Under the pieces are notes generated by a model. That model was not told where the DNA came from. It did not search any database and saw nothing but the letters and a program-made list of their open reading frames with translations. Shown here piece after piece: positions 19,474 through 28,259 of a DNA stretch of 64,000 nt. The DNA is from Pseudomonadota bacterium (GTDB taxonomy: Bacteria; Pseudomonadota; Alphaproteobacteria; Sphingomonadales; Sphingomonadaceae), in contig JAEXLC010000342.1 of the NCBI GenBank assembly GCA_023445495.1, positions 40,932 to 104,931 on the forward strand, given 5' to 3'. Numbering within the stretch: the first letter of the stretch is position 1; every line of letters begins with the position of its first letter. The position numbers and the translations under genes are program-made.

Positions 19474-19493
19474 AAGCGGACATGACCGCTTTC
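19472..19493 (+). terminator. hairpin overlapping the SDR stop codon
   Basis: GAAAGCGG-acatga-CCGCTTTC is a perfect 8-bp stem with a 6-nt loop that begins inside the TGA. No T-tract follows, so it may be a processing or attenuation hairpin or part of a dispersed repeat. The following 700 bp (19494-20173) has no recognisable gene; it holds a looser relative of the interspersed element near 19545-19611. Confidence 0.4.
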
Positions 19494-20114
19494 GGGAAAG
19501 AAGTCGGCATAGCTGCCGTTGAGCGAGCCTCGGCTTCCGGCAGCACGCGACCGGCCCTCGCCATTTGGCACCCGAACGCTGAACTGCAGTTTCTGCCGAG
19601 AGCCGCCATCGAGACGCGCCAACCTGGCTCGTCCTTTTGTCAGTTGCGCGCGGTCGCGAACTCCAACCTGATTCCGCCCGGGATAAAGACGAGGAAGTGG
19701 CGGGTGGTGGATCCAGGTCGAGTGGGCTGAGGCGCCACATCGACGGTGACGCCGGGATGGGTCCCGACCCACCTCGCTGATGCGATGCGGTAAGGAGGAA
19801 AGCGCATCGAGATCCAGATCGGTCAACGCCGCGCGCTTGCCGAGTTTCTCCGCCATGGGACTTAATAGGGTCGCGAGGGGCATGGGATGTCTTTCCTGTC
19901 GGGGCGAGGAAATCTCCCTCAGCGCCGGTGCCCGAGCAGGATCACGGCGATGAACATGAACGCATGCAGATATATGATGGTTCACCCAAGGTTAGCCGAT
20001 CCGAGGCCAATGCAGGATAGAAGTACCTTCAGCGCGGCTGCGGGAGAGGTTCCAAGGCGCGAGCCGGACCGTGTTGGGCGTCGAGAACTTCGGTGCTCAA
20101 TCGCGACGGCCTAA

Positions 20115-20137
20115 CCTATGTCACAACCCGACATAGG
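20115..20137. promoter_or_regulatory. perfect inverted repeat upstream of a small gene
   Basis: CCTATGTC-acaaccc-GACATAGG lies about 50 bp before the small gene at 20186. It could be an operator or a transcript hairpin. The binding protein is unknown. Confidence 0.4.
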
Positions 20138-20185
20138 ATCGGCTGATACATCGGAACCGAGCTCCGGGGGCACATGGAGTACGAA

Positions 20186-20377
20186 ATGATCAAGGAGAGT
20201 GACATCGAGTATCTCAGTCGCCGGGTCGAAGAGGAACGCGACAAGGCCGAGCATGCCCGCGACCCCTCAAGTTACCGGGCGCATACAGAGTTCGCTCGCG
20301 CATACGAGCGAAAGCTCCAGGCGCTGATCGCTGCGCAGCCGGGGCCGGGGCTGCGGAATGGCCATGCCGCCCGATAA
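20186..20377 (+). CDS. small uncharacterised helical protein
   Basis: About 63 residues (MIKESDIEYLSRRVEEERDK...). It is highly charged and helical, with the layout DIEYLxxRxxEExxxAxxAxxPxxxxAHxxxAxxYExxLxAL that I associate with a small conserved sphingomonad protein family of unknown function. ATG 20186 has GGAG 6 nt upstream; ATG 20174 in the same frame is possible. It is isolated. Confidence 0.55.
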   Translation: MIKESDIEYLSRRVEEERDKAEHARDPSSYRAHTEFARAYERKLQALIAAQPGPGLRNGHAAR

Positions 20378-20962
20378 GCGGGAAGGGCGGATCGGGCAGC
20401 GCGCTGCGGAGGCGCAGATCGCGCGGACCTTGCGATGGATACGCATCCGCGATGAGGGGCGTCGCGCATCAATCCCACAGCGGTCATGGTTGATGCGTTT
20501 GCTGGGGCGCTGAAGGCCAAGCCCAACGGCGAGAGACATCAAGGGTCGACCTGGTTGCCACCACCGTACGTTATCTCGAACGGACGTCCGCAATTGGGCA
20601 AGCGCGCCACCTCTCTACCGCCTTGGGATGGTGGGGAAGCTGCCGATCGCGGCCGCGACCAGCTAGTTCGGCGCGCTCCCTCAACGGCCCATTGCGGCCG
20701 TGGAGACAATCCTGCCGGGTCATCCGAAGATAGAGAACACGGTCCGATATCTCGGCGTCGACATTGAAGATGCTTTGATACTTGCTGAACGAACGGAACC
20801 CGAGGCTGGGCGCTCTATCCGCGCTCAATATGGGCCGCGCCGACGCCCGCCGGCTACGCGCCCCGATTTCGGATGTTAGGCGGAGCCTCCCGAAGTCCCG
20901 AAAGCTGCTAATGGACCTTTGCCGACAGTCTGCATCCGGTCGAGCAAGCGATAGCTGCCGCT
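20378..20962. other. intergenic, no gene seen
   Basis: 585 bp between the small gene and the porin stop. No convincing reading frame in either direction. It contains copy 4 of the interspersed element (20849-20913). Confidence 0.5.
20849..20913. repeat. interspersed degenerate intergenic element, copy 4
   Basis: Shares the 12-mer GCTACGCGCCCC with copy 2 and has TCCCGAAAGCTGCT where copy 1 has TCCCAAAAGCCGCC, at the same 43-nt distance from GCCCC (20860). The left arm is 4 nt shorter than in copies 1 and 2. Confidence 0.4.
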
Positions 20963-22282
20963 TCAGAAACCGACAGTCAGGTTAAATGAGCCATAGCGCG
21001 TCCAGCGACCAGAAGGAGCGTTGGGTGCGTCGCGCAGGACGGTGCCCTTCGCCAGAAGCAGGACGTCCAACTCGAAACGTAGCCGGGCCGGCACCAGCCA
21101 GTAGCGGACCCGCCCCTCCAACTGGTGACCGGCAAAGTCGCCCGAGCGCCCCGATGCGTCACGGACTCCGGTCGTCGAGAAGCTGTCCCGGTCGGAGGCC
21201 AGCCACATCGCCCGGTAGACGGCGAAGGCATCGAGCCGGTTGGTGGGCGCGACCTCCAGACGAATCCCCGGCGTCATGATGTTGGCGCGCGCCACGGCGT
21301 TGTAGAGACCGGCGGGAGCAAGATCGGCGCGTCGCATTCCGTACAGCGTATCGAACCGGCCGAACTTGCCGCCGGGCTTGTCACCGCTCGCCCGGTCGAA
21401 CTCGACCGACAGGCGCGGTTTCCAGGCGCCGGCGAAACTGTAGCCGAGATCGGCATGGATGAAGCTGGCGGAAACGGCCTGCCGTGCGGCGGCAGGCGTT
21501 AGCGAGGCGCTGATGCTGCCGGTCTGGTAGAAAGCCTCGACCTCATAGTCGAAGGCACCGGCGTGAGGCTCGGCAATGATCCGGCCGCCGAAGGTGTCGA
21601 GCGAGCGGTCCCGGGTAGGCCGGCCCGGTGCATCGCGTTCGCCCAAGTGGAAATAGGTGAGTTCGACCATTCCCGGCCCAAGCGTCCTAGCCCTGCTGAG
21701 CTGGCCGCCCCAAAGCACTAGGTCGAAATTTTCCCGGTCGAACTGGACCTTGGCATCGCGCAGGCTCTCAGGATCGTCGGGCAGGCGGAGCTGCGGGAGC
21801 GTGTAGATCAGGGTCGCCCTCACACCGCCAGGCGCCGCGAAATCCGCGCGGACGCCGGTGTAGCCATTGGTGGTGTTGCGATAGTCGTCCGCAGCCACAA
21901 GGCGGCGCGAGCCGAGATTGAGCGCCATCCGCCCGGCGGTGAGGGACAGTTTGGTCCCATCGCCGAACGCGCCGTCGAAGTCGGCGGCGACATAAGCCTG
22001 GACCGGCTCAAGCGCATTGACTTCATTGGTCGTGATCGGCGTGCCGGCGCTGCCGCCCCAGACCCGACTGTCGAACAGCTCGACGCCGATCCGGACCGTG
22101 TTCGCCTTGTACTCGGCAAGGATGTTCGTCCGCACGTCGAGCAGCGTGTCGGCCTGGTTGAAGCCTGCCCGCGCCTGACCGTCGATCGTCTCAAGACGCA
22201 TCCGCACCGCGCCGGCGAGGCTCAACCCGTCGGGCTTCTCCTGCGCAAGTGCCGGGGCAACCCCGCCTAAGGCCGCCACCAC
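20963..22282 (-). CDS. alginate-export-like outer-membrane porin, apparent frameshift in the signal peptide
   Basis: A 439-residue beta-barrel protein of the alginate_exp type: alternating amphipathic strands (e.g. VQAYVAADFDGAFG, RLVAADDYRNTTNGYTGVRADF, RVRYWLVPARLRFELDV) and a C-terminal Phe (SFNLTVGF). The open frame begins at a GTG inside the signal peptide (VAALGGVAPALAQ). The likely true start is ATG 22308 (plus-strand CAT 22306-22308) with GGAGGA 12 nt upstream, but it is out of frame: the T run at 22287-22289 is one base short. Adding one T would give MPSLQALLGVVAALGGVAPA, a standard signal peptide cut after ALAQ. This is either a sequencing error or a recent null mutation. It is divergent from chrBA. 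Confidence 0.8.
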   Translation of the reverse strand: MVAALGGVAPALAQEKPDGLSLAGAVRMRLETIDGQARAGFNQADTLLDVRTNILAEYKANTVRIGVELFDSRVWGGSAGTPITTNEVNALEPVQAYVAADFDGAFGDGTKLSLTAGRMALNLGSRRLVAADDYRNTTNGYTGVRADFAAPGGVRATLIYTLPQLRLPDDPESLRDAKVQFDRENFDLVLWGGQLSRARTLGPGMVELTYFHLGERDAPGRPTRDRSLDTFGGRIIAEPHAGAFDYEVEAFYQTGSISASLTPAAARQAVSASFIHADLGYSFAGAWKPRLSVEFDRASGDKPGGKFGRFDTLYGMRRADLAPAGLYNAVARANIMTPGIRLEVAPTNRLDAFAVYRAMWLASDRDSFSTTGVRDASGRSGDFAGHQLEGRVRYWLVPARLRFELDVLLLAKGTVLRDAPNAPSGRWTRYGSFNLTVGF

Positions 22283-22345
22283 GCCTAAAGAGCCTGTAGG
22301 CTAGGCATTGATATAGGTGTTCCTCCGATTCGAATATGATGATAC

Positions 22346-23314
22346 ATGTGCATCTATATGGTATCAACCGAGTCGCCCGACTGGCTCGCGCTCCTCCACC
22401 AGCTTCCTGCGAAGCCGCCCTATCTGCGCGTGAAGATCTGGCGCCGGCTCCAGGCGATCGGCGCGGTGCCGCTCAAGAATGCCGTCCATGTCCTGCCGCG
22501 CAGCGATGCGAGCGAGGCGGCATTTCGCGAGCTGCTCGACGAGATCGTCGCATCGGGTGGCGAGGCGACCCTGATTGCCGCCCGACTGGTCGCCGGCCAG
22601 AGCGACGTCGATGTGCGGGCGCTCTTCGATGGCGCCCGCGACGCCGACTATGCCGAGATCGCCCAGGCTGCCCGGCGCCTGCTCGAGACGGGCCCTGCCA
22701 GCGGGCAGGACATCGCCCGGCTCCAGAAGCGACTGGAAGAAGTCGGCCGGCTCGACTTCTTCTCCGCCCATGGCCGCCAGCAGGCGGACGCTGCGCTCGC
22801 CGAGCTCGAGCGCCAGCGCTACCGGCATCCGGATGTCGGCCGTAGCGCGCCGGGGCCGGTGATCGGGCCCGAAGATCTTGTCGGCAAGACCTGGGTCACG
22901 AGGCGCGGCGTCCATGTCGATCGCATCGCCTGCGCATGGCTGATCCGCCGGTTCGTCGATCCCGGCGCGTGTTTCCGGTTCGTCGATGGCAAGTCGCATG
23001 TGGCGGCGCCGGGCGAATACCGCTTCGACATGGCCGAGGCCGAGTTCACCCATGAAGGCGATCGCTGCAGCTTCGAGACGATCGTGCTGCGCGCCGGGCT
23101 GGGCGAGGATCCGGGCCTCATTGCCCTGAGCGAGATCATCCACGAGCTCGACATCGCCGACGGCAAGTTCGCGCGCCCCGAGACCGCGGGTGTCGGCGCG
23201 ATGCTGTCCGGCGTCTGCGCCGCGACGGACGACGACTTTGAGCGCATCGCACGCGCGAGCGACGCCCTCGACCAGTTTTACGCCTTCTTCTCCAGCCGAA
23301 AGGCCGACCGATGA
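22346..23314 (+). CDS. chrB: chromate resistance regulator ChrB
   Basis: 322 residues with both ChrB parts: an N-terminal region (WLALLHQLPAKPPYLRVKIWRRLQAIGAVPLKNAVHVLP) and a C-terminal region (GKTWVTRRGVHVDRIACAWLIRRFVDPGACFRFVD ... THEGDRCSFETIVLR). ChrB is a chromate-sensing protein required for induced chromate resistance. Start is ATG 22346 or 22358; neither has a clear ribosome site. It overlaps chrA by ATGA. Confidence 0.92.
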   Translation: MCIYMVSTESPDWLALLHQLPAKPPYLRVKIWRRLQAIGAVPLKNAVHVLPRSDASEAAFRELLDEIVASGGEATLIAARLVAGQSDVDVRALFDGARDADYAEIAQAARRLLETGPASGQDIARLQKRLEEVGRLDFFSAHGRQQADAALAELERQRYRHPDVGRSAPGPVIGPEDLVGKTWVTRRGVHVDRIACAWLIRRFVDPGACFRFVDGKSHVAAPGEYRFDMAEAEFTHEGDRCSFETIVLRAGLGEDPGLIALSEIIHELDIADGKFARPETAGVGAMLSGVCAATDDDFERIARASDALDQFYAFFSSRKADR

Positions 23315-24708
23315 ACGCAGCCACCGTCGGGACCGGTGCCGCAATGCCTTCCCAGGGTCATGGCATCCCGTTCGGCGATGCGGTGCGCGTCTGGGCGCGG
23401 ATTGCCGCGCTCTCCTTCGGCGGCCCCGCCGGCCAGATCGCCGTGATGCACCGCATCCTGGTCGACGAGAAGAAGTGGATCGGCGAGGAGCGGTTTCTCC
23501 ACGCGCTCAACTATTGCATGCTGCTTCCCGGGCCCGAGGCCCAGCAACTCGCCGTCTATATCGGCTGGCTGCTCCACAAGACCAGGGGCGGGCTGGTCGC
23601 CGGCACGCTGTTCGTGCTGCCCGGCTTCCTCGCCATCCTCGCGCTTAGCTATATCTACGTCCTGCTCGGCCAGGTTCCGCTGGTGGCCGGATTGTTTTTC
23701 GGCCTGAAGGCGGCGGTGCTGGCGGTGGTGCTGCAGGCGGTGGTGCGCGTGGGCTCGCGCGCGCTCAGGAACAATGTGATGCGCGGCCTCGCCGCCGTCG
23801 CCTTTTTGGCGATCTTCCTGCTCGGTGCGCCGTTCCCCCTGATCGTGCTCGGCGCCGCGCTGGTCGGCTATGTCGGTGGCCGCGCCGGCGTCGAAGTCTT
23901 CAAGGGTGGCGGTGGGCACGGCACGTCCAAGGGTGCGATTGTCCACGACCGCGACACTGCGCTCGGCGAAGGCCTGCCCGAGCATGCCCGGCCCAATCTC
24001 GCCTGGTCGCTCAAGATTTCCGGCGCGCTGCTGTTCCTCTGGCTGGCACCGGTCGCCGCATTGCTGATCGTGGCCGGGCCCGGCGACGTGTTCAGCCGTA
24101 TCGCCACCTTCTTCAGCCAGATGGCAGTGGTCACCTTCGGTGGCGCCTATGCCGTGCTCGCTTATGTCGCCCAGGAAGCAGTCGGTACGCACCATTGGCT
24201 CAAGCCGGGCGAGATGCTCGATGGCCTGGGCATGGCCGAGACGACCCCGGGGCCGCTGATCATGGTGACGCAGTTCGTCGGTTTCCTGGGCGCCTTCCGC
24301 GCCGAGACCGGCATGCCGCCGCTCCTCGCGGCGACGCTCGGCGCCATCCTCACGACCTGGGTGACTTTCGTTCCCTGCTTCCTGTGGATCTTCGCGGGTG
24401 CCCCCTTTGTCGAGAGGCTGCGCGGTAACCGGGCGCTATCGGCGGCACTCGCGGCGATCACCGCCGCAGTCGTCGGCGTCATCCTCAACCTCGCGGTCTG
24501 GTTCGCGATCCACACCCTGTTCGGCCAAGTGCAGGCGCTGCCCTTTGCCGGCGGCACCCTCGACGTGCCGATCCTTGCCTCGGTGAGGTGGCCGGCGCTG
24601 ATCCTCGCCGTCGGCGCGATCGTCGCGGTGTTCCGGTTCAAGGTGGGCGTGCTGCCAGTATTGGGCGTCTGCTCAGTGCTCGGCGCGGCGTATGTTCTGC
24701 TCGCATAG
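23311..24708 (+). CDS. chrA: chromate efflux transporter ChrA
   Basis: 465 residues of the CHR family with two homologous halves. The N-terminal half has the signature FGGPAGQIAVMHR and PGPEAQQLAVYIGWLLHKTRGG; the C-terminal half has FGGAYAVLAYVAQEAV and ETTPGPLIMVTQFVGFLGA. About ten transmembrane segments are visible. It exports chromate from the cytoplasm. It is translationally coupled to chrB and followed by a hairpin (24728-24750). Confidence 0.95.
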   Translation: MNAATVGTGAAMPSQGHGIPFGDAVRVWARIAALSFGGPAGQIAVMHRILVDEKKWIGEERFLHALNYCMLLPGPEAQQLAVYIGWLLHKTRGGLVAGTLFVLPGFLAILALSYIYVLLGQVPLVAGLFFGLKAAVLAVVLQAVVRVGSRALRNNVMRGLAAVAFLAIFLLGAPFPLIVLGAALVGYVGGRAGVEVFKGGGGHGTSKGAIVHDRDTALGEGLPEHARPNLAWSLKISGALLFLWLAPVAALLIVAGPGDVFSRIATFFSQMAVVTFGGAYAVLAYVAQEAVGTHHWLKPGEMLDGLGMAETTPGPLIMVTQFVGFLGAFRAETGMPPLLAATLGAILTTWVTFVPCFLWIFAGAPFVERLRGNRALSAALAAITAAVVGVILNLAVWFAIHTLFGQVQALPFAGGTLDVPILASVRWPALILAVGAIVAVFRFKVGVLPVLGVCSVLGAAYVLLA

Positions 24709-24727
24709 TGCCGCAGCGAGAATGCGA

Positions 24728-24750
24728 GTAGGGCCCCAGCTTCGCCCTAC
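24728..24750 (+). terminator. hairpin after chrA
   Basis: GTAGGGC-(9 nt)-GCCCTAC is a perfect 7-bp stem 20 nt after the chrA stop, between convergent genes. No clear T-tract. Confidence 0.4.
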
Positions 24751-24874
24751 AGCAGGCGTTGAGGGAAGATGCCTCGCCATTACGACCTCAACTGCGGTCA
24801 CTACAGGCAGAAGCGCCTACCCCCTGCAAGCCACTGTTCATCCGGCATCCAATCGACCTGGCGGGAGCGCGCGC

Positions 24875-25168
24875 CTATTTCGCGGTCAGAAGCGTGAGCT
24901 TGTGGATCTGCGGCGGCTCTGCGAACAGATCTCCGGCCTTCTCCATCAGCGCCGCAGCCACCTTGCCGCCGAGATGCGCCTGCCGATCCTCCTCGGTGTC
25001 GAACGTGTCGAAGATGGCGTATGCGCCAGGGGCTTCTTCGATCGCATACCAGGTTAGCGTGCCCGGTTCGTCTTGCACGAGTGGCAAAGCCGATTGGAGG
25101 AATGCGACGACGTCGCTCTCCTTGCCGGGCTTGGCCTTCAAGGGCACGTAAAGAGCAAGTTTGGGCAT
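24875..25168 (-). CDS. antibiotic-biosynthesis-monooxygenase (ABM) domain protein
   Basis: 97 residues of the dimeric alpha-beta barrel fold: MPKLALYVPLKAKPGKESDVVAFL, then the central EPGTLTWYAIEEAPGAYAIFDTFDTEEDRQAHLGGKVA. Such proteins are quinol monooxygenases or small heme/aldehyde-handling enzymes. Start at 25168 is chosen because AGGAG lies 6 nt upstream. It is divergent from the globin gene. Confidence 0.87.
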   Translation of the reverse strand: MPKLALYVPLKAKPGKESDVVAFLQSALPLVQDEPGTLTWYAIEEAPGAYAIFDTFDTEEDRQAHLGGKVAAALMEKAGDLFAEPPQIHKLTLLTAK

Positions 25169-25305
25169 GATCATCTCCTGGATGGCGCGACCTGGCAAGT
25201 CGCTCGAGGGTGCAACCAACGAGTAGGTCGAACGGGTCCCAGCTTGCCGCGTCGATCCAGGGGGCCGGAAAGATTTCGTTTAGTCCCTGCGTTTACACCA
25301 TCTCG

Positions 25306-25818
25306 ATGCCGGTCAGCATGAACCCGAGGTCGCTCGAGCTTATCCGCAATACCTTTGTGGACGTGGTCTTCGCGCGGGAGCGCGCGGCAGGCTTGTTCTA
25401 CGACAGGCTCTTTCACCTGGCGCCTGAAACGCGAACGCTCTTTCGGAGCGACCTGGAAGAACAAGGCCGCATGTTCGTTGACGCGCTGGCCAAAATCGTC
25501 ACCGGCCTTGACCGCCTGGAGAGCATGCTTCCCGAACTCAAGGCCCTTGCGGTGCGTCATGTCCGCTATGGGGTCGAAGAACGGCATTACGCCATTGTCG
25601 GTTCGGCCTTGCTCCACATGGTCCGGGAGCTTGCCTGGCCGATGTTCGATACCGATACGGAGGTGGCCTGGTCCGAGGCCTACGCTGTCGTCTCCGGAGC
25701 GATGATCGAGGCGAGTCGGCGCGAGTGGCAGCGCCTCGCTCGAGCCTCATCCGAGCACGCTGCCGCCTGCGGTACCCGGCCAGCTGAGGATGGGGCACCG
25801 AAACGGAAATCGGCCTAG
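25306..25818 (+). CDS. single-domain globin (flavohemoglobin-like heme domain)
   Basis: About 170 residues. The globin domain covers roughly 5-140: LELIRNTFVDVVFARERAAGLFYDRLFHLAPETRTLFRSDLEEQGRMF, with the proximal His in LAVRHVRYGVEERHYAIVG as in flavohemoglobin heme domains. No FAD/NAD reductase domain follows, so it needs an external reductase. A likely role is O2/NO binding or NO detoxification. Start ATG 25306 or 25318; no strong ribosome site. The polar C-terminal tail (GTRPAEDGAPKRKSA) is unusual. It is divergent from the ABM protein. Confidence 0.87.
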   Translation: MPVSMNPRSLELIRNTFVDVVFARERAAGLFYDRLFHLAPETRTLFRSDLEEQGRMFVDALAKIVTGLDRLESMLPELKALAVRHVRYGVEERHYAIVGSALLHMVRELAWPMFDTDTEVAWSEAYAVVSGAMIEASRREWQRLARASSEHAAACGTRPAEDGAPKRKSA

Positions 25819-26008
25819 GCGCAGCCGCACCCCCTGTCTCGCGCCATTAACGGCTCGGAGTTTGGCCAATCCGCCACAAGCAGCCCGCACGCCTTCGACG
25901 CAGCCGGCTGTCCTTGCTGCCGCATCGGTTGCCGGCATCGGCTGAGAGCAGGGATGGCCGTCACCGACAGCCGCAGCGGCGCGTCCCCGCAGGAACGCGC
26001 CGGGGGGA

Positions 26009-26569
26009 TCAGGGCATCAGCACGCTGTCGATGACGTGAATCACGCCGTTCGACTGGTTGACATCGGCGATGGTGATCTTGGCCTTGCCACCCTTCGCAT
26101 CCACGACCCACCAGCTGCCGCCAGGGCCCTTCGTGACGGTGAGCTTTTCGCCCTGCACGGTGGTGAGCATCGCCTTGCCGCCGTGCATCGCCGCATTCTT
26201 GGCCAGCATTGCCGCACTCATCTTGCCGGGGACGACATGATAGGTGAGGATCGTGGTGAGCTTTGCCTTGTTCTCGGGCTTCACCAGCATGTCGACGGTA
26301 CCCGCAGGCAGCTTGGCGAAGGCGGCGTTGGTCGGGGCGAAGACCGTGAAGGGTCCGGGCCCGGACAGGGTATCGACCAGCCCGGCCGCCTTGACGGCGG
26401 CGACGAGCGTGGTGTGATCCTTCGAGTTCACCGCATTCTCGACGATGTTCTTGGTCGGGTACATCGCCGCACCGCCGACCATCGGATAGTGTTGGACGGC
26501 GGCGACCGCGCCGGTGGCGAGCAGCGCCGAACCGGCGATCGCGAGACTGAGCTTCTTGAGGCTGGGCAT
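26009..26569 (-). CDS. secreted fasciclin-domain protein
   Basis: 186 residues: signal peptide ([20 protein letters not shown]...), then one FAS1 domain from about 45 with both conserved boxes ([27 protein letters not shown]; near the C-terminus [13 protein letters not shown]). FAS1 proteins mediate adhesion or act at the envelope. Start ATG 26569 has AAGGAAG upstream. It sits directly downstream of an ECF sigma/anti-sigma pair, the same arrangement as the mycobacterial sigK-rskA-mpt70/83 locus, so it is probably a target of that sigma factor. A hairpin (26583-26609) lies in the 78-bp gap upstream. Confidence 0.92.
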   Translation of the reverse strand: MPSLKKLSLAIAGSALLATGAVAAVQHYPMVGGAAMYPTKNIVENAVNSKDHTTLVAAVKAAGLVDTLSGPGPFTVFAPTNAAFAKLPAGTVDMLVKPENKAKLTTILTYHVVPGKMSAAMLAKNAAMHGGKAMLTTVQGEKLTVTKGPGGSWWVVDAKGGKAKITIADVNQSNGVIHVIDSVLMP

Positions 26570-26647
26570 CTTGGCTTCCTTCTCCGGCACCCGAAGCTGG
26601 GTGCGGAGAAGCTACGGCGGCAGGTGTCCAGCGGATGCAGCCAAGGC

Positions 26648-27349
26648 TCAGATCGTCGAGATTTTTCCCGCCGCGATCGGAGCGCTGCTCGGCGCCTTGT
26701 GCGGCGCGCCTTCGCGCGGCTCGAGCGTGATCGCCAGCGTGGCGCCGTCAGAGAGCAGGGCACGATGGGGGCTTGGCACATCGACCTGGCTTACCCCGTC
26801 CGCCGAGACCAGGCCGAGCGAGCGCGGCACGCCATCCGCCGGGATCACCCAGAGTTCGGGCGCAAGCTGGCTACCCGGCAGGCGCACCGCCCGGATGCGC
26901 AGCACACCGCGCGCCGGATCATAGGAGGCGGCAAGCAAGGCGGGCGCATCGCTGCTGCCGAGCTGGGCGATCACGGCTTTCTCGGGCGCGCGCACGACCT
27001 CGACCGGCGAAGGCGTCGGGCGCAGTACCAGGACCGCGGCGAGCGATGCAGCCAGCGCAGCGCCAGCCAAAGCACCGATCCGCCAGCGGGCGATCGCGCG
27101 CCGAACGCGGTGACCGCCTGCGCCTTGCAGACGCCGTTGGATTGCAGGCCATAGCGCGGCCGGGGGCTGCGCCTCGAACTGGGTATAGAGCGGCTCGAAG
27201 CGCGTATTCCAGCGATCGACGGCGGCGGCGAAATCGCGATCGGACAATAATAGCCGCATCGCGCGGGCGCGCTCTTCGCCTTCGAGCAGGCCCAGGACCA
27301 ACTCGCCGGCGAGCGCGTCGCGCTCCTCGGGCGTCATCGACTCAGCCAT
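26648..27349 (-). CDS. anti-sigma factor, RskA family
   Basis: 233 residues: a cytoplasmic N-terminal anti-sigma domain (AGELVLGLLEGEERARAMRLL ... DRWNTRFEPLY), one transmembrane helix (IGALAGAALAASLAAVLVL, about 92-110) and a periplasmic RskA C-terminal domain (LWVIPADGVPRSLGLVSADG). It holds the partner sigma factor at the membrane until regulated proteolysis. It overlaps the sigma gene by 8 bp. Confidence 0.92.
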   Translation of the reverse strand: MAESMTPEERDALAGELVLGLLEGEERARAMRLLLSDRDFAAAVDRWNTRFEPLYTQFEAQPPAALWPAIQRRLQGAGGHRVRRAIARWRIGALAGAALAASLAAVLVLRPTPSPVEVVRAPEKAVIAQLGSSDAPALLAASYDPARGVLRIRAVRLPGSQLAPELWVIPADGVPRSLGLVSADGVSQVDVPSPHRALLSDGATLAITLEPREGAPHKAPSSAPIAAGKISTI

Positions 27350-27908
27350 CGGTCAGGCACGCCTTGAGCTGGATCAGTCCGCGACGCACCCAGCTCTTGA
27401 GCGTGCCGAGCGGCACCGCCATCGCCTCGGCAAGCTGCGAATAGGTCAGGCCATCGAAAAAGGCAGCGCGGATCGCGCGGCGCGAGCGCTCCTCGAGCGC
27501 ATCGAGGCAATCGAAGATCCGCGCTTGCTGTGCTTCCGCGTCGATCTTGTCGGGCGCGAGCGGGCGATCGTCGGCAATCGCCGCGGCCGAGCTTTCGGGT
27601 AGATAGGCGGTCGTGCCGTTGGCGCGGCGCCAGTCGATCGCGGTGTTACGGGCAATCGTGCAAAGCCAGGTGATCGGGCTCGCGCGTTCGCCATCGAAGC
27701 GCCCGGCCCGGTCCCAAACCTTGATGTACACCTGCTGCAAAATATCCTCTGCGGCTTCGCGATCTCCCGAGATACGCAGGCAGACGCCAAAAAGCTTCGC
27801 GGCGGTGGCGTCATATACGTTGCGCAGGGCGGCTTCGTCGCCATCGGCGACGCGGCCAAGATCGGCGACGAGTTGCGCTCTTTTCCTATCCGTTGCCGCA
27901 TCGACCAT
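27342..27908 (-). CDS. ECF RNA polymerase sigma factor, SigK-like
   Basis: 188 residues with sigma-70 region 2 (YDATAAKLFGVCLRISGDREAAEDILQQVYIKVWDRAGRFD) and region 4 (CLDALEERSRRAIRAAFFDGLTYSQLAEAMAVPLGTLKSWVRRGL). The order sigma, RskA-type anti-sigma, then a fasciclin protein defines the SigK-like group. Likely autoregulated and controlling the fasciclin protein; the inducing signal is unknown. Confidence 0.93.
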   Translation of the reverse strand: MVDAATDRKRAQLVADLGRVADGDEAALRNVYDATAAKLFGVCLRISGDREAAEDILQQVYIKVWDRAGRFDGERASPITWLCTIARNTAIDWRRANGTTAYLPESSAAAIADDRPLAPDKIDAEAQQARIFDCLDALEERSRRAIRAAFFDGLTYSQLAEAMAVPLGTLKSWVRRGLIQLKACLTDG

Positions 27909-28259
27909 TGTCTCGAAGCCTATCGGACCCTAGCCTCGCTGTCAGCGCGCATTTTGGCGAAGCACGCCGAGCGAGCGCTTCGCGGTCGGGAAATATCCGG
28001 TTCGGGTCACCGGGGAAATGTGACGCCACCGGCATCGGCGGCCGATCGGTTCGGCATTTGCGCGATGACCAACGCGTGTGGACCCCAGGTCTGGGCCTGA
28101 GGAAGGGCGCTCGCGCAACGCGCATTTGATGCTTGGCGAACCCGCTCGCATCGCTAGTTTGCGGCGGCAGCTTGGAGGGGGCCGCAGCCCCTGTGGCGGC
28201 CGCTGGACCAGGCGCGCCTGCCGGGGAGGGGAAGTCCGCCGTTGTCGAAGGGAGGTGCG
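27909..28259. other. divergent intergenic region
   Basis: 350 bp between the sigma gene and the response regulator gene, both transcribed outward. No gene seen; it must hold both promoters. Confidence 0.5.
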
